Below, in pieces: positions 23,601 to 36,900 of a DNA stretch of 64,000 nucleotides. The number at the start of each line of letters is the position of its first letter. Positions within the stretch are counted from its first letter, which is position 1. Both the position numbers and the translations under genes were made by a program. This stretch comes from Micrasema longulum. Lineage: Eukaryota > Arthropoda > Insecta > Trichoptera > Brachycentridae. The notes beneath the pieces are model-generated. The model did not search any database. It was not told the DNA's origin and was given only the letters and a program-made list of their open reading frames with translations. The stretch covers positions 1 through 64,000 of the forward strand of contig JAGVSM010001330.1 of NCBI GenBank assembly GCA_022494885.1, read 5' to 3'.

Positions 23601-23913
23601 AAAGGAGTAGCAGTAACAGTTACCGTTTCACAAATCTACTGTTCACAAAAATAAGAAAAAGTAGTCAGGGTGTGTGAAACCATTTCTATAAGATAATGAT
23701 CTAAAACAACCCCCCCTCTAGGATGGCTGTTCGCTTAAGACCGCGACTCCTTAAACAAAATAAAAAAAGGGAGGGGGATAGCCACAGTTTTTACACGCTA
23801 CTTAAACAGTTTCACTAATTTTGGTGAAATTGTTTCAGCTGTTTCGGAAGAATAATTGTTTTGAGAAAAGTTTTTTTCAAAGATAATGTAGAACTTATAC
23901 AATTTTATTTATT

Positions 23914-24235
23914 AATGGGGAAATTTAGTGCTATGGGAAAATGGATATAAAACATGTTTTCTTACGCATGCTAAAAATAAGAGCATCTTATTGTACTGTG
24001 AAGTTTCTCAAAAATGAAGCAAAAAATTCATAAAAATGAACTACTTTGAAATGTCACAGGTTCGTGTGAAAAATAACCAATAAATTATAGCGTTGTGATA
24101 GATTTCAGTTTCCTTGTCACCATTTTTTCAATGTTTAGTGTATTTTGACAGCTACTGGGTTTTACTTTTAAATGGAAGCACAACTCATCGACGACATCAT
24201 AGCGGCAATAATACAATACATAAAAATGTACATAT
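23914..24235 (+). mobile_element. Family B MITE, left part
   Basis: atggggaaatttagtgctat, gcatcttattgtactgtgaa, gaactactttgaaatgtcac and gataga-tttcagtttcc follow the family order; the right end is not found. Confidence 0.65.
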
Positions 24236-24471
24236 TTTTTTGCCTTGGTTTAAAAAGTCAATAAGTTAGTTCGTTTATATTTTTTTTTAAAAAACACAAC
24301 ATCCTCATTAGAATTTTGAAAAATGTTTTTTTGTTTTATAGAGATGAAAAGCTATTGTAAAAATACGGTCATTTTTCATCACGGTAATCAGCAATATAAA
24401 CAATTTGCAATTGGGTGCTAAGAAATTAGTGTAATTAATCAAATATAACTAATATAAAATTATATACAATC

Positions 24472-24858
24472 ATCATCATCACACCATTATCTCCACGTGA
24501 TGGTGCAAAGCACTGCATTGGGAGAAAAAAATCAGCGTTTCTCAATCATCCGTTACAGAAGGATAAGGTGAGATCAGTCTTACTCTTCAGATGCCAGTCC
24601 AGGAAAAATGAAATATTTCGGTTAAAAAAACATTTAAAATCTATATTTCACATCCACCCTGCCAGGAATCAAACCCAGGGCCTTGAGAATGGTAGCCGAA
24701 CCCATCAACAATTACACAACGAGGTGTATTCATCTCCACTCGATTTCCTTATTCAGGACTTTTACCTGAGAGGCATCGAATCAAAAACACTCGTCCAGGA
24801 TTCTGCTTCTATTTCACACACAGAACTGTTTTCTTCATTGTCCTGGAAACAGATGAGA
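24472..24858 (-). mobile_element. tRNA-derived SINE, long form, most complete copy
   Basis: Minus reading gives the 5' module (tcctggacgagtg, agtcctgaataaggaaat, gagtggagatgaatacacct), tRNA-like head (ttgatgggttcggctaccat, gggtttgattcctggcaggg), body (aatatttcatttttcctgga) and a gatgatgatga tail. The 104-residue open frame at 24568-24882 is its shadow. Confidence 0.82.
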
Positions 24859-25254
24859 TATATTTATAGACCTAAGTGTTGATATAAAATTAAATAAAGT
24901 ACAGGCATAAAAATTATAATATGGATATTATGCTTGCTTATATAGTATCTATATTATACTAACCAAAAGTTTGAAAAATAAGAGAACCAGTACTACTACT
25001 TGTGAATTAAAACTACATGTGGCATGCAACAAATATTAGGTTCTCACATTAGGAAAAATATGAAAACGTTTCACTATATTCATAAGAAAAATATAGCATT
25101 GAACTATCGGGGGTCAAGTATATCAATAAGGTAATAATACATTAACACACATATTGCATAATTACCTTGATCATAAATTACATAAAGGTAAAAAAGATGA
25201 CCAGATTTCAGTTGTCAAATCTGTGTAGCAAAAAATATTACAGTGAGGGTGAAA

Positions 25255-25390
25255 TAATGTCATGGTATCAGATTAGTGAAAGCGTTCTTGGTTGCTCTTC
25301 TCCTTTCTTCTATGCGGTCTCGAGACTTGGACAGTTGAAAGAAAATAGACGCCTTTGAAATGTGGCAATAAAGAAGAATCCTAAGTAAAT
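25255..25390 (+). pseudogene. Decayed LINE fragment
   Basis: Across two frames it reads VALLL...ETWTVERK and AFEMWQ.RRIL, the same RT C-terminal motif as at 22984 and 29378. Confidence 0.5.
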
Positions 25391-25889
25391 TCAGGGGCTT
25401 AGGGTCATAAGGGCGAAACTACAAAAAATGCTGTTTTGTGTTAAGTACTAATCCGATATCCAAACAAAATATCCCGTTAGTGACAAAAAGATGAAACTCA
25501 TCCGATAAGTAGTTACCTAGATAAATTTGTGTGAAACTACAAATGAAGCGTTTTGTTTAAAGTCAGAAGAATAAAACACCTTTTACATCATTTTGTTAAT
25601 TTACTAATGTAAGCGCAAGTTAGGGTCATATAGACGAAAGCGTAGTTTCATATTTTTAACTCTAAAACATTTTATGCTCTATTAACTGTATTTTTTATTT
25701 TCTTTATTTGTTACCCTTAAAAGACAGTATTATTTTTTGAAAACTGTTTTATCATTTATCTCAAAACTGTGTTTTTGTAGTTTCGCCCTTATGACCCTTA
25801 ACCCACGAATTATGCATGGAAAGAGGAACGAATTTGTCCATACTCCAAGAACAACAAACAAACACAAGACAAAGAATTCTACATTTAAA

Positions 25890-26205
25890 TTTGTTGCAGC
25901 AGAGAGGGAAAACATTTTGAGAAAGGAATGTGGAAGTCTAGGCATTTACAGAGCTTATGACCTGTCATTCGCTGGTTTAAGTGGCCAGTTTACACAATGT
26001 GTAACATTCACCATTCTGCCTATGTTAAAATACCCCAAATCTTCCATCTGTTGACTTTTGTAGAGTAGACGAGCTGAAACCTTTATCACGTGGGTGAGAT
26101 TCATCCAGCTGAACCCATTCGCCTAATAAGCAATGCCTGAAAACAATTTTTCAATTTTTATACTTCTATGCAACACTGAGTTAAATCAATGACGTTCTGA
26201 GTTTG
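25890..26205 (+). mobile_element. Family A repeat, copy 4
   Basis: aacattttgagaaaggaatg, aagtctaggcatttacagag, tgggtgagattcatccagct and the 3' portion gcaatgcctgaaaacaattt are present. Confidence 0.75.
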
Positions 26206-26214
26206 TCCAAATAA

Positions 26215-26530
26215 GAGGTTCAGCCAGATGAATCTCACCCGCATGATAAAGGTTTCAGCTCTTTTACCTCACAAAAGTCAACATGTGGAAGAGTTCAGGA
26301 AATGTGGATGTTTAAACATGGGCAGAATGGTGAATGCAACACAGTGTGTAAAGTGCTCACTTAAATCAGTCAATGACAGGTCATAAGCACCGTAAATGCC
26401 TAGACTTCCATATTCCCTTCTCAAAATTATTTTACTCTCTATTGCAATAAATTTAGATCTAAATAACTCCCTAGAGAGGAAATCCAGCCTGCCTACAAAC
26501 ATTTGGACATGCTCAAAACATTATTGAATT
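26215..26530 (-). mobile_element. Family A repeat, copy 5, inverted to copy 4
   Basis: ttcagccagatgaatctcac, aggtcataagcaccgtaaat, gaggaaatccagcctgccta and ggacatgctcaaaacattat: the core plus the terminal arm in reverse orientation. Confidence 0.78.
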
Positions 26531-26534
26531 CAAC

Positions 26535-26700
26535 GTTTATTTGGCCATATCTTGGGACGAGAATGTACAAACCTCAAGAATGCTAGGCAGCATGTCTGGA
26601 AGAAGATCGATGGATAGATTCCCCCCTATCAGATGGATGGATCAGGTTAAGGAGGCTGCCAATTCGCAAATATGATGAATATTATCTCGAATGAATAACC
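26535..26700 (+). pseudogene. Decayed LINE fragment
   Basis: Broken frames read FGHILGREC, NLKNA, and then PIRWMDQVKEA-like residues, the RT C-terminal motif again. It abuts family A copy 5. Confidence 0.45.
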
Positions 26701-26743
26701 CACTTATTACCGAGTAACAAATCAGCTTCATGGGGTGATTTGG

Positions 26744-27110
26744 TAATGAGGAAGTTCAGTGGTTTTTTATATATATTTATTTGTTAATGAGTATCAAAAC
26801 TAAGCCAGAAAAATATTTTTAAATGTCGTATTATCAGCGCTATTATTTAAAATTTTGTAATTTTGAAATTACTCCGCCTGTGACATTACAAGTTCTTTTA
26901 GGTGAGTTGTCCTGATTGATGAGTTAGCTTCCCGGTAACCGTAAATTTATCACAACACTATTGTTGGCTGATTTCGGAGAGCTAGTGATGTCGTTCAAAG
27001 TATTTCATTTTAGAGAAGTTTCGCCGTACAATTAAATTGCTCTAATTTTTACGGCGTGTAAGAAAACATTTTTTATATCCGATTTCCTGATAAATCGAAC
27101 TTCCTCATTG
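26744..27110 (-). mobile_element. Family B MITE, full copy
   Basis: Ends are aatgaggaagttcagtggtt and gaacttcctcatt; the interior matches other copies inverted. About 367 bp. Confidence 0.78.
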
Positions 27111-27114
27111 TCTT

Positions 27115-27890
27115 TGCTTTACTACAAGACTGAAGGGTTGGGTTCAATTTCCAACATCAGCAAATAACATAAATTTTTGACAAGTACCTACATATTTTAT
27201 TGGACATTTATGTATTTTGATTTGTAATAGAAGGTTGGGAGGTTAAAATGCTTTTTGTTGATGTGTACAAGAAAAGATAAAGAAGACGCTAACGATTGTG
27301 AGGTTGTGTTACTTTAAACATGCAGATTTTTAAATACATTTGCAATAATTAGTGGTAAAATATGTCATCCATCATGTAAAAATATACATTTAAAATACAT
27401 CACATAATTATGCCATTACTTACTTACTTATAAACAGAATAATTAACAAGAAATTAGCATAATAAATATAATGTTCATTTATAAATCTTAAAATATTATT
27501 ATGCAGCAAGCTAAATTGCAGTGAATCAAATTAATTTATGTTATGTTGAAATACTTGTTGCAAGTGTCAAGGAATTTCCAATTTTCAGAATTCAATTATG
27601 CACTTCTTGACCAATTAACAAACTGTAGAAAGTTGAAGGAAAAGTAATCATGATAATAATTTACGAAGTAAGCAGGTATTTGGTGGGTGTTTGCCCTGAG
27701 GCAATGCTAAAGCTGGCGAAACAAAGTTACATGAATTCAACATGATAAGTATGAAATAATTAATCCACCGGGTTAAAGACCATCAATATCATTAAGCGGA
27801 TTACCTTTTTTCGATTATGCTTACACAAAATCATTTAGTACACGACAAGCTTTGGTTCAGCGTGGTTCAACTTTTTATTTATTTTTTTAT
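27115..27890. other. Upstream region of ELOVL
   Basis: AT-rich DNA without repeats I can identify. No convincing TATA or initiator could be fixed; the transcription start is unknown. Confidence 0.35.
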
Positions 27891-27899
27891 GTTTTAAAA

Positions 27900-27960
27900 A
27901 TGGCAGTTGTTTTAGGAAAACTAGTGCAGTTATACAACTATTTAAATGTGGATATCAGTG
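27900..27960 (+). CDS. ELOVL exon 1 (start codon)
   Basis: The ATG at 27900 begins [20 protein letters not shown]. The donor is agtg|gtaagg. One base carries over to complete Asp of DPRTNDW in exon 2, the usual exon boundary in this family. No upstream in-frame alternative is needed. Confidence 0.88.
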
Positions 27961-30900
27961 GTAAGGACTTCATTACCATTTCTATTTTTTTATTGTAATA
28001 AAAATAAAATATCGCCATAGATCAAAAACAGCACAACCAGTAAAAATATGAAATATTCAATATATTTTGCAACATTCTAAAAATGTACAGTAGAACTTCT
28101 TTTATCCAAACTTCAGTCATCCGGATTGCCAAATATCAAGACAGGAAATAAAAAATTAAGGAAAACAATACCTACCTGTAAAGGTATAAATATTACGTAC
28201 ACGCATAGATATTATTTTATTATTATCTGCCATTAGATTAATAAAAATATAAATGTTAGGAGCGAATGCATAATGAGTAAACTGTTTTTTTAATACATAC
28301 ATGATAATTTTCATGATAGAATACATAATGAAACAAATAATCAAGAATAAGTATTCAGAAAGCTTTGTAATGAATAATGCAAGGTAATCAATCATGTAAT
28401 AGGGAATTTTGAATACTTAAAAAATAAATGAGGAAGTTCAGCACTACGGGAAGGATATAAAAAATGTTTTCATACATGCGGTAAAAATAAGAGCATTTAA
28501 TTGTACGGCAAAGTGTCTTAAAAATGTATAAAAAAATAAATAAAAACAAGTTTTGATAAAAATGAACTACTTTAAAACTGTTCTGGTTAACCGATCAATT
28601 ATGTGTTGTATTAGATTTTCGGTTTCCGGGAAGCCATGTTAAGCGTGTTTTCACTGCAATGATAATATTACGATACATAAAAATATAAAAAACAGTTTGA
28701 TAGTCTATTAACAAATAAAAAACCACCGATCTTCCTCATTGTATATACATAACAAAATGTCATACATTTGCCAGACATAAATGCTCATAACTGTACTAAG
28801 TTTCTAAAATCAATATGTATTTAATGAAATTTGTAGCGATTTGTTCGCTTTCTATATCATTAATATGAATACATTATATATATATAAATAGACCAAATCA
28901 AATTACTAATAGAAATAGTAAGTTCTTTTAAAGACTATTGTCAGTTTTGGTCAGCAGTATTAATTTTACAAGTTAAGCATACAATAACTACATTGTTTAC
29001 CACCAGGTTAAAGGTCAGTCAAGTTCCTGGATTAATTACCATATCATATACGGTACAAAAAAATAATGTAGAATTTAAGAATCCAATGACAATTAGAAAT
29101 TTTTTACTGGAATAATATAAAGGTGTCAAAAACTGTGAATTTTTTTCTCTCTTAAAAAAACCATATTCGTCTTTTTTTATAGATATTATGTAAAATATAT
29201 TATAGGTACAGGATATAATGATGAATGTTCAAATTACAAGTTTTGGGAAAGAACGTTTTTAAGTTTTTAAACCTCTTGGATATAAAAAAAAAACTGATAA
29301 TTATAAAAGAACCTGCTGAATGTAAAAAGTCTATACTGTTTTATATCATCTAAAATGATTGTCATTAAGACCTAAATTTGTTGCACTGTTGCATGGTAAA
29401 ATGTTATGTATGGTCTGTATTGTTGTATGGCTGTGAGACTTGGACTCTGAAAGTGAACACTATGAATAGGCTGGAGGCTTTTGAGATGTGGTTGCATCGC
29501 AGAATGCTTAAGATATCTTGGACAGACCTGATAACGAACTCAGAAGTCTTAAGTCGAGCTAGAACGAACAGAAAACTCTTAACCACCATAAAAGTTCGTA
29601 AAATGTCATATCTGGGGCATAAAATGAGTGGAGAAAAGTACCACTTGTTTTAGTTATTTTGAAAGGCAAGATTGAGGGTCACAAAGGGGCTGGAAGAAGA
29701 CAGATGTCCTGGCTGCGAAATATACGAGACTGGACTGGCTTCAGGACTATGGAGCAGATTTTCCGGGCAGCACAGGACAGAGAGACTTGTGATTGTCAAC
29801 GTTGGGGATCCCTGACAGGGCACTAAGAGAAGAAGAAGTTGCATTTACAGGACTTGTGACCTGTCATTGGCTGGTTTAAGCGGTTACTTTACACACTGTG
29901 TAACATTCGCGATTCTACCTATGTCTAAACATTCACATTTCCTCAACTCTTCCATCTGTTGATTTTTATGAAGTACTTTTACAGCTCTTTAGCTGAAACC
30001 TCAATCATGTGGGTGAGATTCATCCGGCTTAACCTATCCACCTGCTAGGCAACGCCTGAAAATAATTTTCCGATTTTCACACTTCTTCTTATACCAGTTA
30101 GTTTAATCAACAATGTTTTGAGTATGTTCAAACGCTTGTAGACAGGCTGGATTTCCTCCCTAGAGAGATATTTGTAAATTTGTTGCGATAGATGCCTAGA
30201 CTTCCATATTCTCTTTTCAAAAATGTTTTCTCTCTCTATTGTGACAAATTTAGATCTAAATAACTCCCTAGGGAGCAAATCCAGCCAGTCTACAAGCATT
30301 TGGACATGCTCAAAACATTGTTGATTTTCATTAATATTAAATTATCGCTTTATTTCCAATATTTAACTGACATCCACTCTTTATGGATTTATTTCTTGTT
30401 CAATTATCTTGGAAAGTAGGGCCTTAATGACAAATTTCAATAAACTAAAATGTAGATTGTGTGAACTGTCATCAAATGCCATTACTAAACCAATTTAAAA
30501 CACATTAAAATTGACATCCATGTTTTATATCCTGTACCCTTCACACAATTACAAACATATACATAGTATTAAAAACATAAGTAAATATTACATTTAAATG
30601 ACTTTTAACCTAATTTTTAAAATATCAAAAAAGAAGCAAATTTGGGGAAGCCCAAAGCACTTGATTTAATTTAAGTATTGTTACACGGCGATACATTAAT
30701 TTATGTGCATTTCAATTCGGAACAAATGAGTACAATAGATTGTACCAAAGGAAATATAAATCAGTGACTTTTTTAATCAATTACTTTTTCTTTCTGTATA
30801 ATCAACTACTGTCGGTGAAAACACTCGGTCCACATACTTGAAGACCGTCTTAAAGACTGACTCTTTCTATAGGTTTCGCTTATACTAAAAAAACTTTATT

Positions 30901-33900
30901 TTTCCAATAAAAGGTTACTTTTTAAAATGTCAATTTCATAAACCGCAATTTTAATTTACTCTACTGCTATCATTACCCCCTTTCTCTGTGAGTGTGTCAA
31001 ATCATACAGAAGGGTTATGTCGGATAATGTCATTCTTCCTCTGAGCATATTGCAATTATGCAAATGGTAACAAAAACTGTACATGATCAGATGCAATATT
31101 TTTTTAAAAGTTATCAGTTGAAAACAAAAATACTATAAATTATAAAATACTAGCGGACCCGACAGACGTTTTCCTGCCCAAACGTTGGCTTGCCTGCTAT
31201 TAGCTTGGAAAAATACTTTTCATTGATGAGTAGGTACTTAGGTACTGGTTTATAGTTGAATTCCAAAACATAAAATAAATATTTTTTCAAATATGCCATT
31301 CTTTTTGCAATCGTCAAACTCCGGTCGTCTCACCAACAAAGGGGTGTACTTATGTAGGAATACGTTTTTTTTAAAATGTATTGAATTTAATATTATTTTA
31401 GTGTTATAAAAATCCAATAAAAAGAAATAAATGGGTAGAAATTATAAGGAATTGAGGGAAGAGTCTGATTGAGATCCACAAAAAACAAATGCTGTTTGTG
31501 AAAATTCAAAAACAAACTTATTTTATACACAAAAAAACAATATCTTTCCATTTTTGCAAGTGCATTCTCCTCAAATGCAACCCTGGTAGATCGATGAATA
31601 AAACATTTATGCTCCTAACTTTTTTTTTACATATTCGATTGAAGATTTTAATATCTACGAACACGCACAGCGCAAAGATCTATATTTCTCTGAAAACCGC
31701 ACGTAAATCGGTTAAGCCGTTTAGGAGGAGTACGGTGACATCACACGTACAAAGGAATTATATATATAAAGATAATAAATTGTTCAAAATTATATTTGTA
31801 CTTACGTAATTTGATGATGATACACAAACACACATAACAAGCAACCAGTCAAACATCAATCCATTACACGATCATTAAACAGGATAGAATGAAATTGATT
31901 GATTTTTTATAAACAATGTTGTTAGTAACGAATAAATAAATTAAATAAGAGAAAATTGATTTGATTTCTGCTTTTCAGATCCACGCACTAATGATTGGTT
32001 CCTCATGAGCAGTCCTATTCCTGGGATTATAATATTAGGAATTTACCTCTATACAGTATTAACTTTAGGCCCAAAACTTATGGAAAATAGACAACCATTT
32101 TCACTAAAACATACACTCATAGCGTACAACGCCATACAAATAGTGGCGTGTTTTTATACAGTGTATCAGGTAACATATTTTTCAATGACACAATGACTTA
32201 TAAACTTTATGAAGGCTGGAAAGGCCTAAATACTTTGATGTAGTTTTTTCCCCTTGTTTCATATTTTTAAATATAATTGTGTTAATTAACAAACAAGATT
32301 GAAACTGCAGAAACTGAAAAGGCAAGATGAAAAGTTGTTTATAATTTTTATAAAGATGTGTGAAACTTACTTACTAAACTAATCTATAAAATATAGATAT
32401 CCAACAGATCAAAATAATGTTTTTTGAGTTATTGCCATAAATTTTTGTCATAATCAACTACAAACACGTAATAAATTCTTCTGTTAAGTGTTTTTGTAAT
32501 ATTTAAGATATTAAAATTATGTCAATAATATATAGTATAACTAAGTTTGTACAAAATATATAATAATTGCATAAGTTTGTTTATATTTCAGGGAATCGTG
32601 TTGGCATGGGGAAATAATTACAAATGGATCTGTGAACCGGTAGATTTTTCAAATAGCACTGTAGCTTTAGACATTGCCAACAAATTTTGCTATGGATATT
32701 TTTTCATCAAACTAGCAGATCTTTTTGATACGGTATGTGTATTTTTCTACGTCAATAACCTAACAGCAAAAACATACATTCATACTTATAATACCTACTT
32801 AGGTACACAATTATTTCAGTATGTACATACGATTTTTTTATTTTTAAAACAAGTGAAACATTTAAAGAACAATAGAGAAAGAATATCTAAGTCTAGGCAT
32901 TTACAGGGCATATGACATATCATTAGCTGGATTAAGTTGTCACTTTACACACTGTGTAATATTCACCATTCTGCCTGTTGGAACATCCGTATTTCCAAAC
33001 ATTCTCTAAAATGTTTTTTATCTCAATTGCAATATGTTGATTTCAATAACTCCCAGGGGGGCTATTCTGAATCTTCATGCAGGGGTAGAGAAGATTTCTA
33101 CTTGGGGATTTTTATTTTTTGCATGCAACTACACTTTGCTTCAAATATACACACTGATGGTTAAACATCAAATTCTGTCAAATAAACAGTTTTATAATTC
33201 GACATAGTAAAACTATTTGAAAAATTGAAAAAAATTAATACGGTTTGGTCTATTCAACCTAATTAAGTGTTTTGTTATTTTACGTAATTTGACGTTTAAT
33301 CATCAGTGTGGCCATATATGAAGCAGTGTAGTAGCAAAAAATACAAATCCCCAAGTAGAAATATTTCATATCCCCATGAGAAGATTCAGAATAGCACTCT
33401 AGGGTGAAATCCAGTCCGTGTTGACAAAAATTTGGCCCAACTCAAAACATTGTTGCAAAAAAGATACTCTGACCTATTTTTACATCCGATTTCCCCTAAC
33501 ACTGAATTTCCTCATTTTGCAAGCACTGATTATTACAATTATTTATTTTTAGGTATTCTTTGTAATGCGAAAAAAACAGAACCAAGTAACATTTCTACAT
33601 GTTTATCACCACACTGGAATGGTTGTTCTATCATGGAGTGTAGTTAAGTGGCTTCCAGGTATTAATATATTATCTTACAACAGTTTATTGAAGTTGAATA
33701 CAAGTCAAAAATTTACACTTGTTATTATTTTGGGCAAATAGCAATTCACCCTTTAAACAAATGGCAAATTAATTTCAAGGGATCAATTGGTACATATCAT
33801 GTTCCCGCTGTCAGTTTTAACACTTATACTCAATATTTATCCAGCTTCACACACGAGGGGCTCATTTGGGTTTAAACTTATAAGATTTAAAATTCACGCC

Positions 33901-36900
33901 AATATCAAGGATATATCACCTTTAATGTAAGTGGGTACATATTATTATGTCCCCATTTTTGCCAATAATGTTAAAGAATATCATGTATAAGAAAAATCAA
34001 GTTTAACGAAATTGAAGCCATTTTAATTTGACATAGTTGTACCAAAATACAGTAATAAAAATCAGAATAAACTTATAGTAAAATGTTCCTTTGATATTGA
34101 ATTCCAAAAGATCACAAAGATAACAATTAAAAAGATTAGATTCAAAAGATTTGTAATATTAAAAACATGTTTAAATATATCTATAGTGCAAAAAGAATAG
34201 TATTAAATTGACCAGTTTACAAGGGTTGATTGATATGATCCACCCCTGACCTATTTCAAAGTGAATGATAAAAGAATTTGGTACCTTATTTTTCAATGTT
34301 ATCTCCCTGAACTTGTGCACTTCTTCCAGGAATGCTTTTTCTTAAGCTAGGGTTTCCTAGGACAGCGGTGCCCGTATTTTAACGGCCGTAGTGAACGGTG
34401 ATGCGGTGGATAACCGTCGTAACGGTGACTAGAGTGTGGTTTCCTAGGAAAACAGTGTTATCAACACCATTTAACACCGTTTCACTAGGAAACCACTCTC
34501 TAGTCGACGTTACGACGGCTGTCTACCGCATCACCGTTCACTACGGCCGTTAAAATACGGGCACCGCTGTCCTAGGAAACCCTAGCTTTATCCACTTTAA
34601 AATAGGTGAGGATATCAATCATTCCTTGTAAAGATGCGTGATAAAAGATAATTAGTAAAAAACATACATAAATGGTAAGATCACAAGTATCTATTTATAC
34701 ATGTAGTTTTAAATGATGTCTTACTATGGAAATTTCCTCATAACATTTTACATATATAATTCAAATGGAATTGTTTTCCAGGTGGGCATGGAACATTCCT
34801 GCTACTGCTTAACTCTTGTGTTCATATTGTGATGTATTTCTACTACTTGCTAACCGCTTACGACGAGTCTTTTAAACGTTCCACTTGGTGGAAGAAACAT
34901 GTTACACAAATTCAAATTGTAAGTTTATTTTATAACATTTTTATAATTAAGGTTATGTAAATGTGCTGAGGACGGTGGCATGCACAAACAGACCGCGACC
35001 CGCCTAAGAATTGCCGGAGCAACTTTTAACATGATGCATGCTCTCTGGAATTCGGTCAAAACAAAATACTGATTATTCACCTCTTGTTGCATTACTTGAG
35101 TGCGGAACTAGGGGATGCGGGATTGATATGGGCAGAGGCGAGTGCCAGATAGTGGTAGGGTCTCAAGACGCCTAGTGATGTCCACATGCTCCACTAAAGA
35201 GCGTATGTGGAATAATGCGCTCAGTAGCTGCAAGACTTGTTGTTATCTAACTTCTGTTTTTATAAATTTGTTTTTTATTTCATTTTTTAAAATATCACTA
35301 AAACTCTAAACTCCATTGTCAAATAAAAAAATAGAAATGTAAATAGGGGCTAGATTTCTTATTGTCCATGCGCTCTGAAGCCGCAAGACGTGTAATCTAG
35401 CTCCTATATATCATAACCAGAGACGAGAAACAAGAATCCTAACCGTCCATGCGCTCTGTAGCTGCAAGATGTGCTGGGATATTTTTTTATTGTACAGTGC
35501 CCTTGAGGTGATTTTCACAAAAACGGCGCTATATAAATTATCCAAATATATTTATATATATATATAATAATGATTAAGAGTAGTATTAAAAACACAGTTC
35601 AAAAGAGTGTATAAAATAATAATCCACTAAATACAATGATGAGCAACCAAAAATATTTTTATCGAATTTTAATAACTTTTTAATAAGGAAGTTTAGAATT
35701 CATTTCAATTTTTTTACTGTACCATTTAACTCCAAAAAAATTTTTTTAAATTGATTTCTATGATTTTTTTAAAGGATTTTAATTTTTTAAATCTCTACTT
35801 TCATTTTTACTCAAGACCTTGTCACATTTACTTATATTCTACAAAATCTGTAGAATTTTTCAATCATAGTAGACCATAGCCAAATGGGCATTTATGATTG
35901 GTAAAGTAATTTATAAATTATGACCACATTAGTGTGTGTATTTTTTTCTTCGTACTTCTTAGAGAAGTTTTGCTGTATAATGAAATGTTTCTATTGTCAT
36001 TATGTATGAGAAATAAAATAAAAAAAATGTGTTCTTATGATTTACCAAAATATTTCATTTTGAGGGCTATTTTCAACGAGTTGTAAATAACTCACTATAA
36101 GAAAATGGGAATCCAGTCGGGGCAGAGTGGGATTTGAATCACGGACCTTTGAGCCGTGAGTACGAGACACTAGCCACGGGATCACAACCCAGGGGCGAAC
36201 CGTGTATAGAAGCGATTATGCGCAGCTTACCATTATATTTGACAAACCATAATAATGTTTTATTGCAACTTTATTTACAGAAAAACAAATAAATATGAAT
36301 AAAGCGCGCCCAGCGCCCGCGGTGAGCCAGAAACTAGTCGATTATTCCAGCTTATTTTTTCATACAAATAAGTATACTATATTTTGAATGTATTAACCCT
36401 AGTGCGGGTTTTTTCTCCTAGATTAAACTTGCAGATTACACAAATTATTTGAAGATTCTTGATTTGGAAAACAGTATTTCAAACATTATTTCTTAAGGAC
36501 TATTTTTCTTTAAGATGGTACTTTTGACATAAGACCATAATTACTTTCATGCATCATATTGCAGGACATATAGCGCTCCATGCGGCCGTTTTTAGCACTA
36601 TTAATTACTAGAACAATTCAGCCAGTTGACATTTCAATTGAATACCCAATGTCGACTGAATTCATAGTGGTATTTTATATTTATTTTTTAATTAATTATA
36701 TATTAAAGTAATAGATAATATTTATTTATTTTACATAAACGGCATAAATTGCCTTTAACATATATTGAACATAAATATGAAAAAAAATAAAAAAATACAT
36801 ATTTAAAAACATAACGAAAAATCATAAAATTGCATAACTATAACAATAGTAACAAGTAGGTATACACATAAGCAAACAAAAATATTTACGAAATAAATAT

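Noticed and set aside
31489..31809. 106-residue plus-strand open frame
   Set aside because: It lies inside the 31146 repeat and reads through its 3' end phrase.
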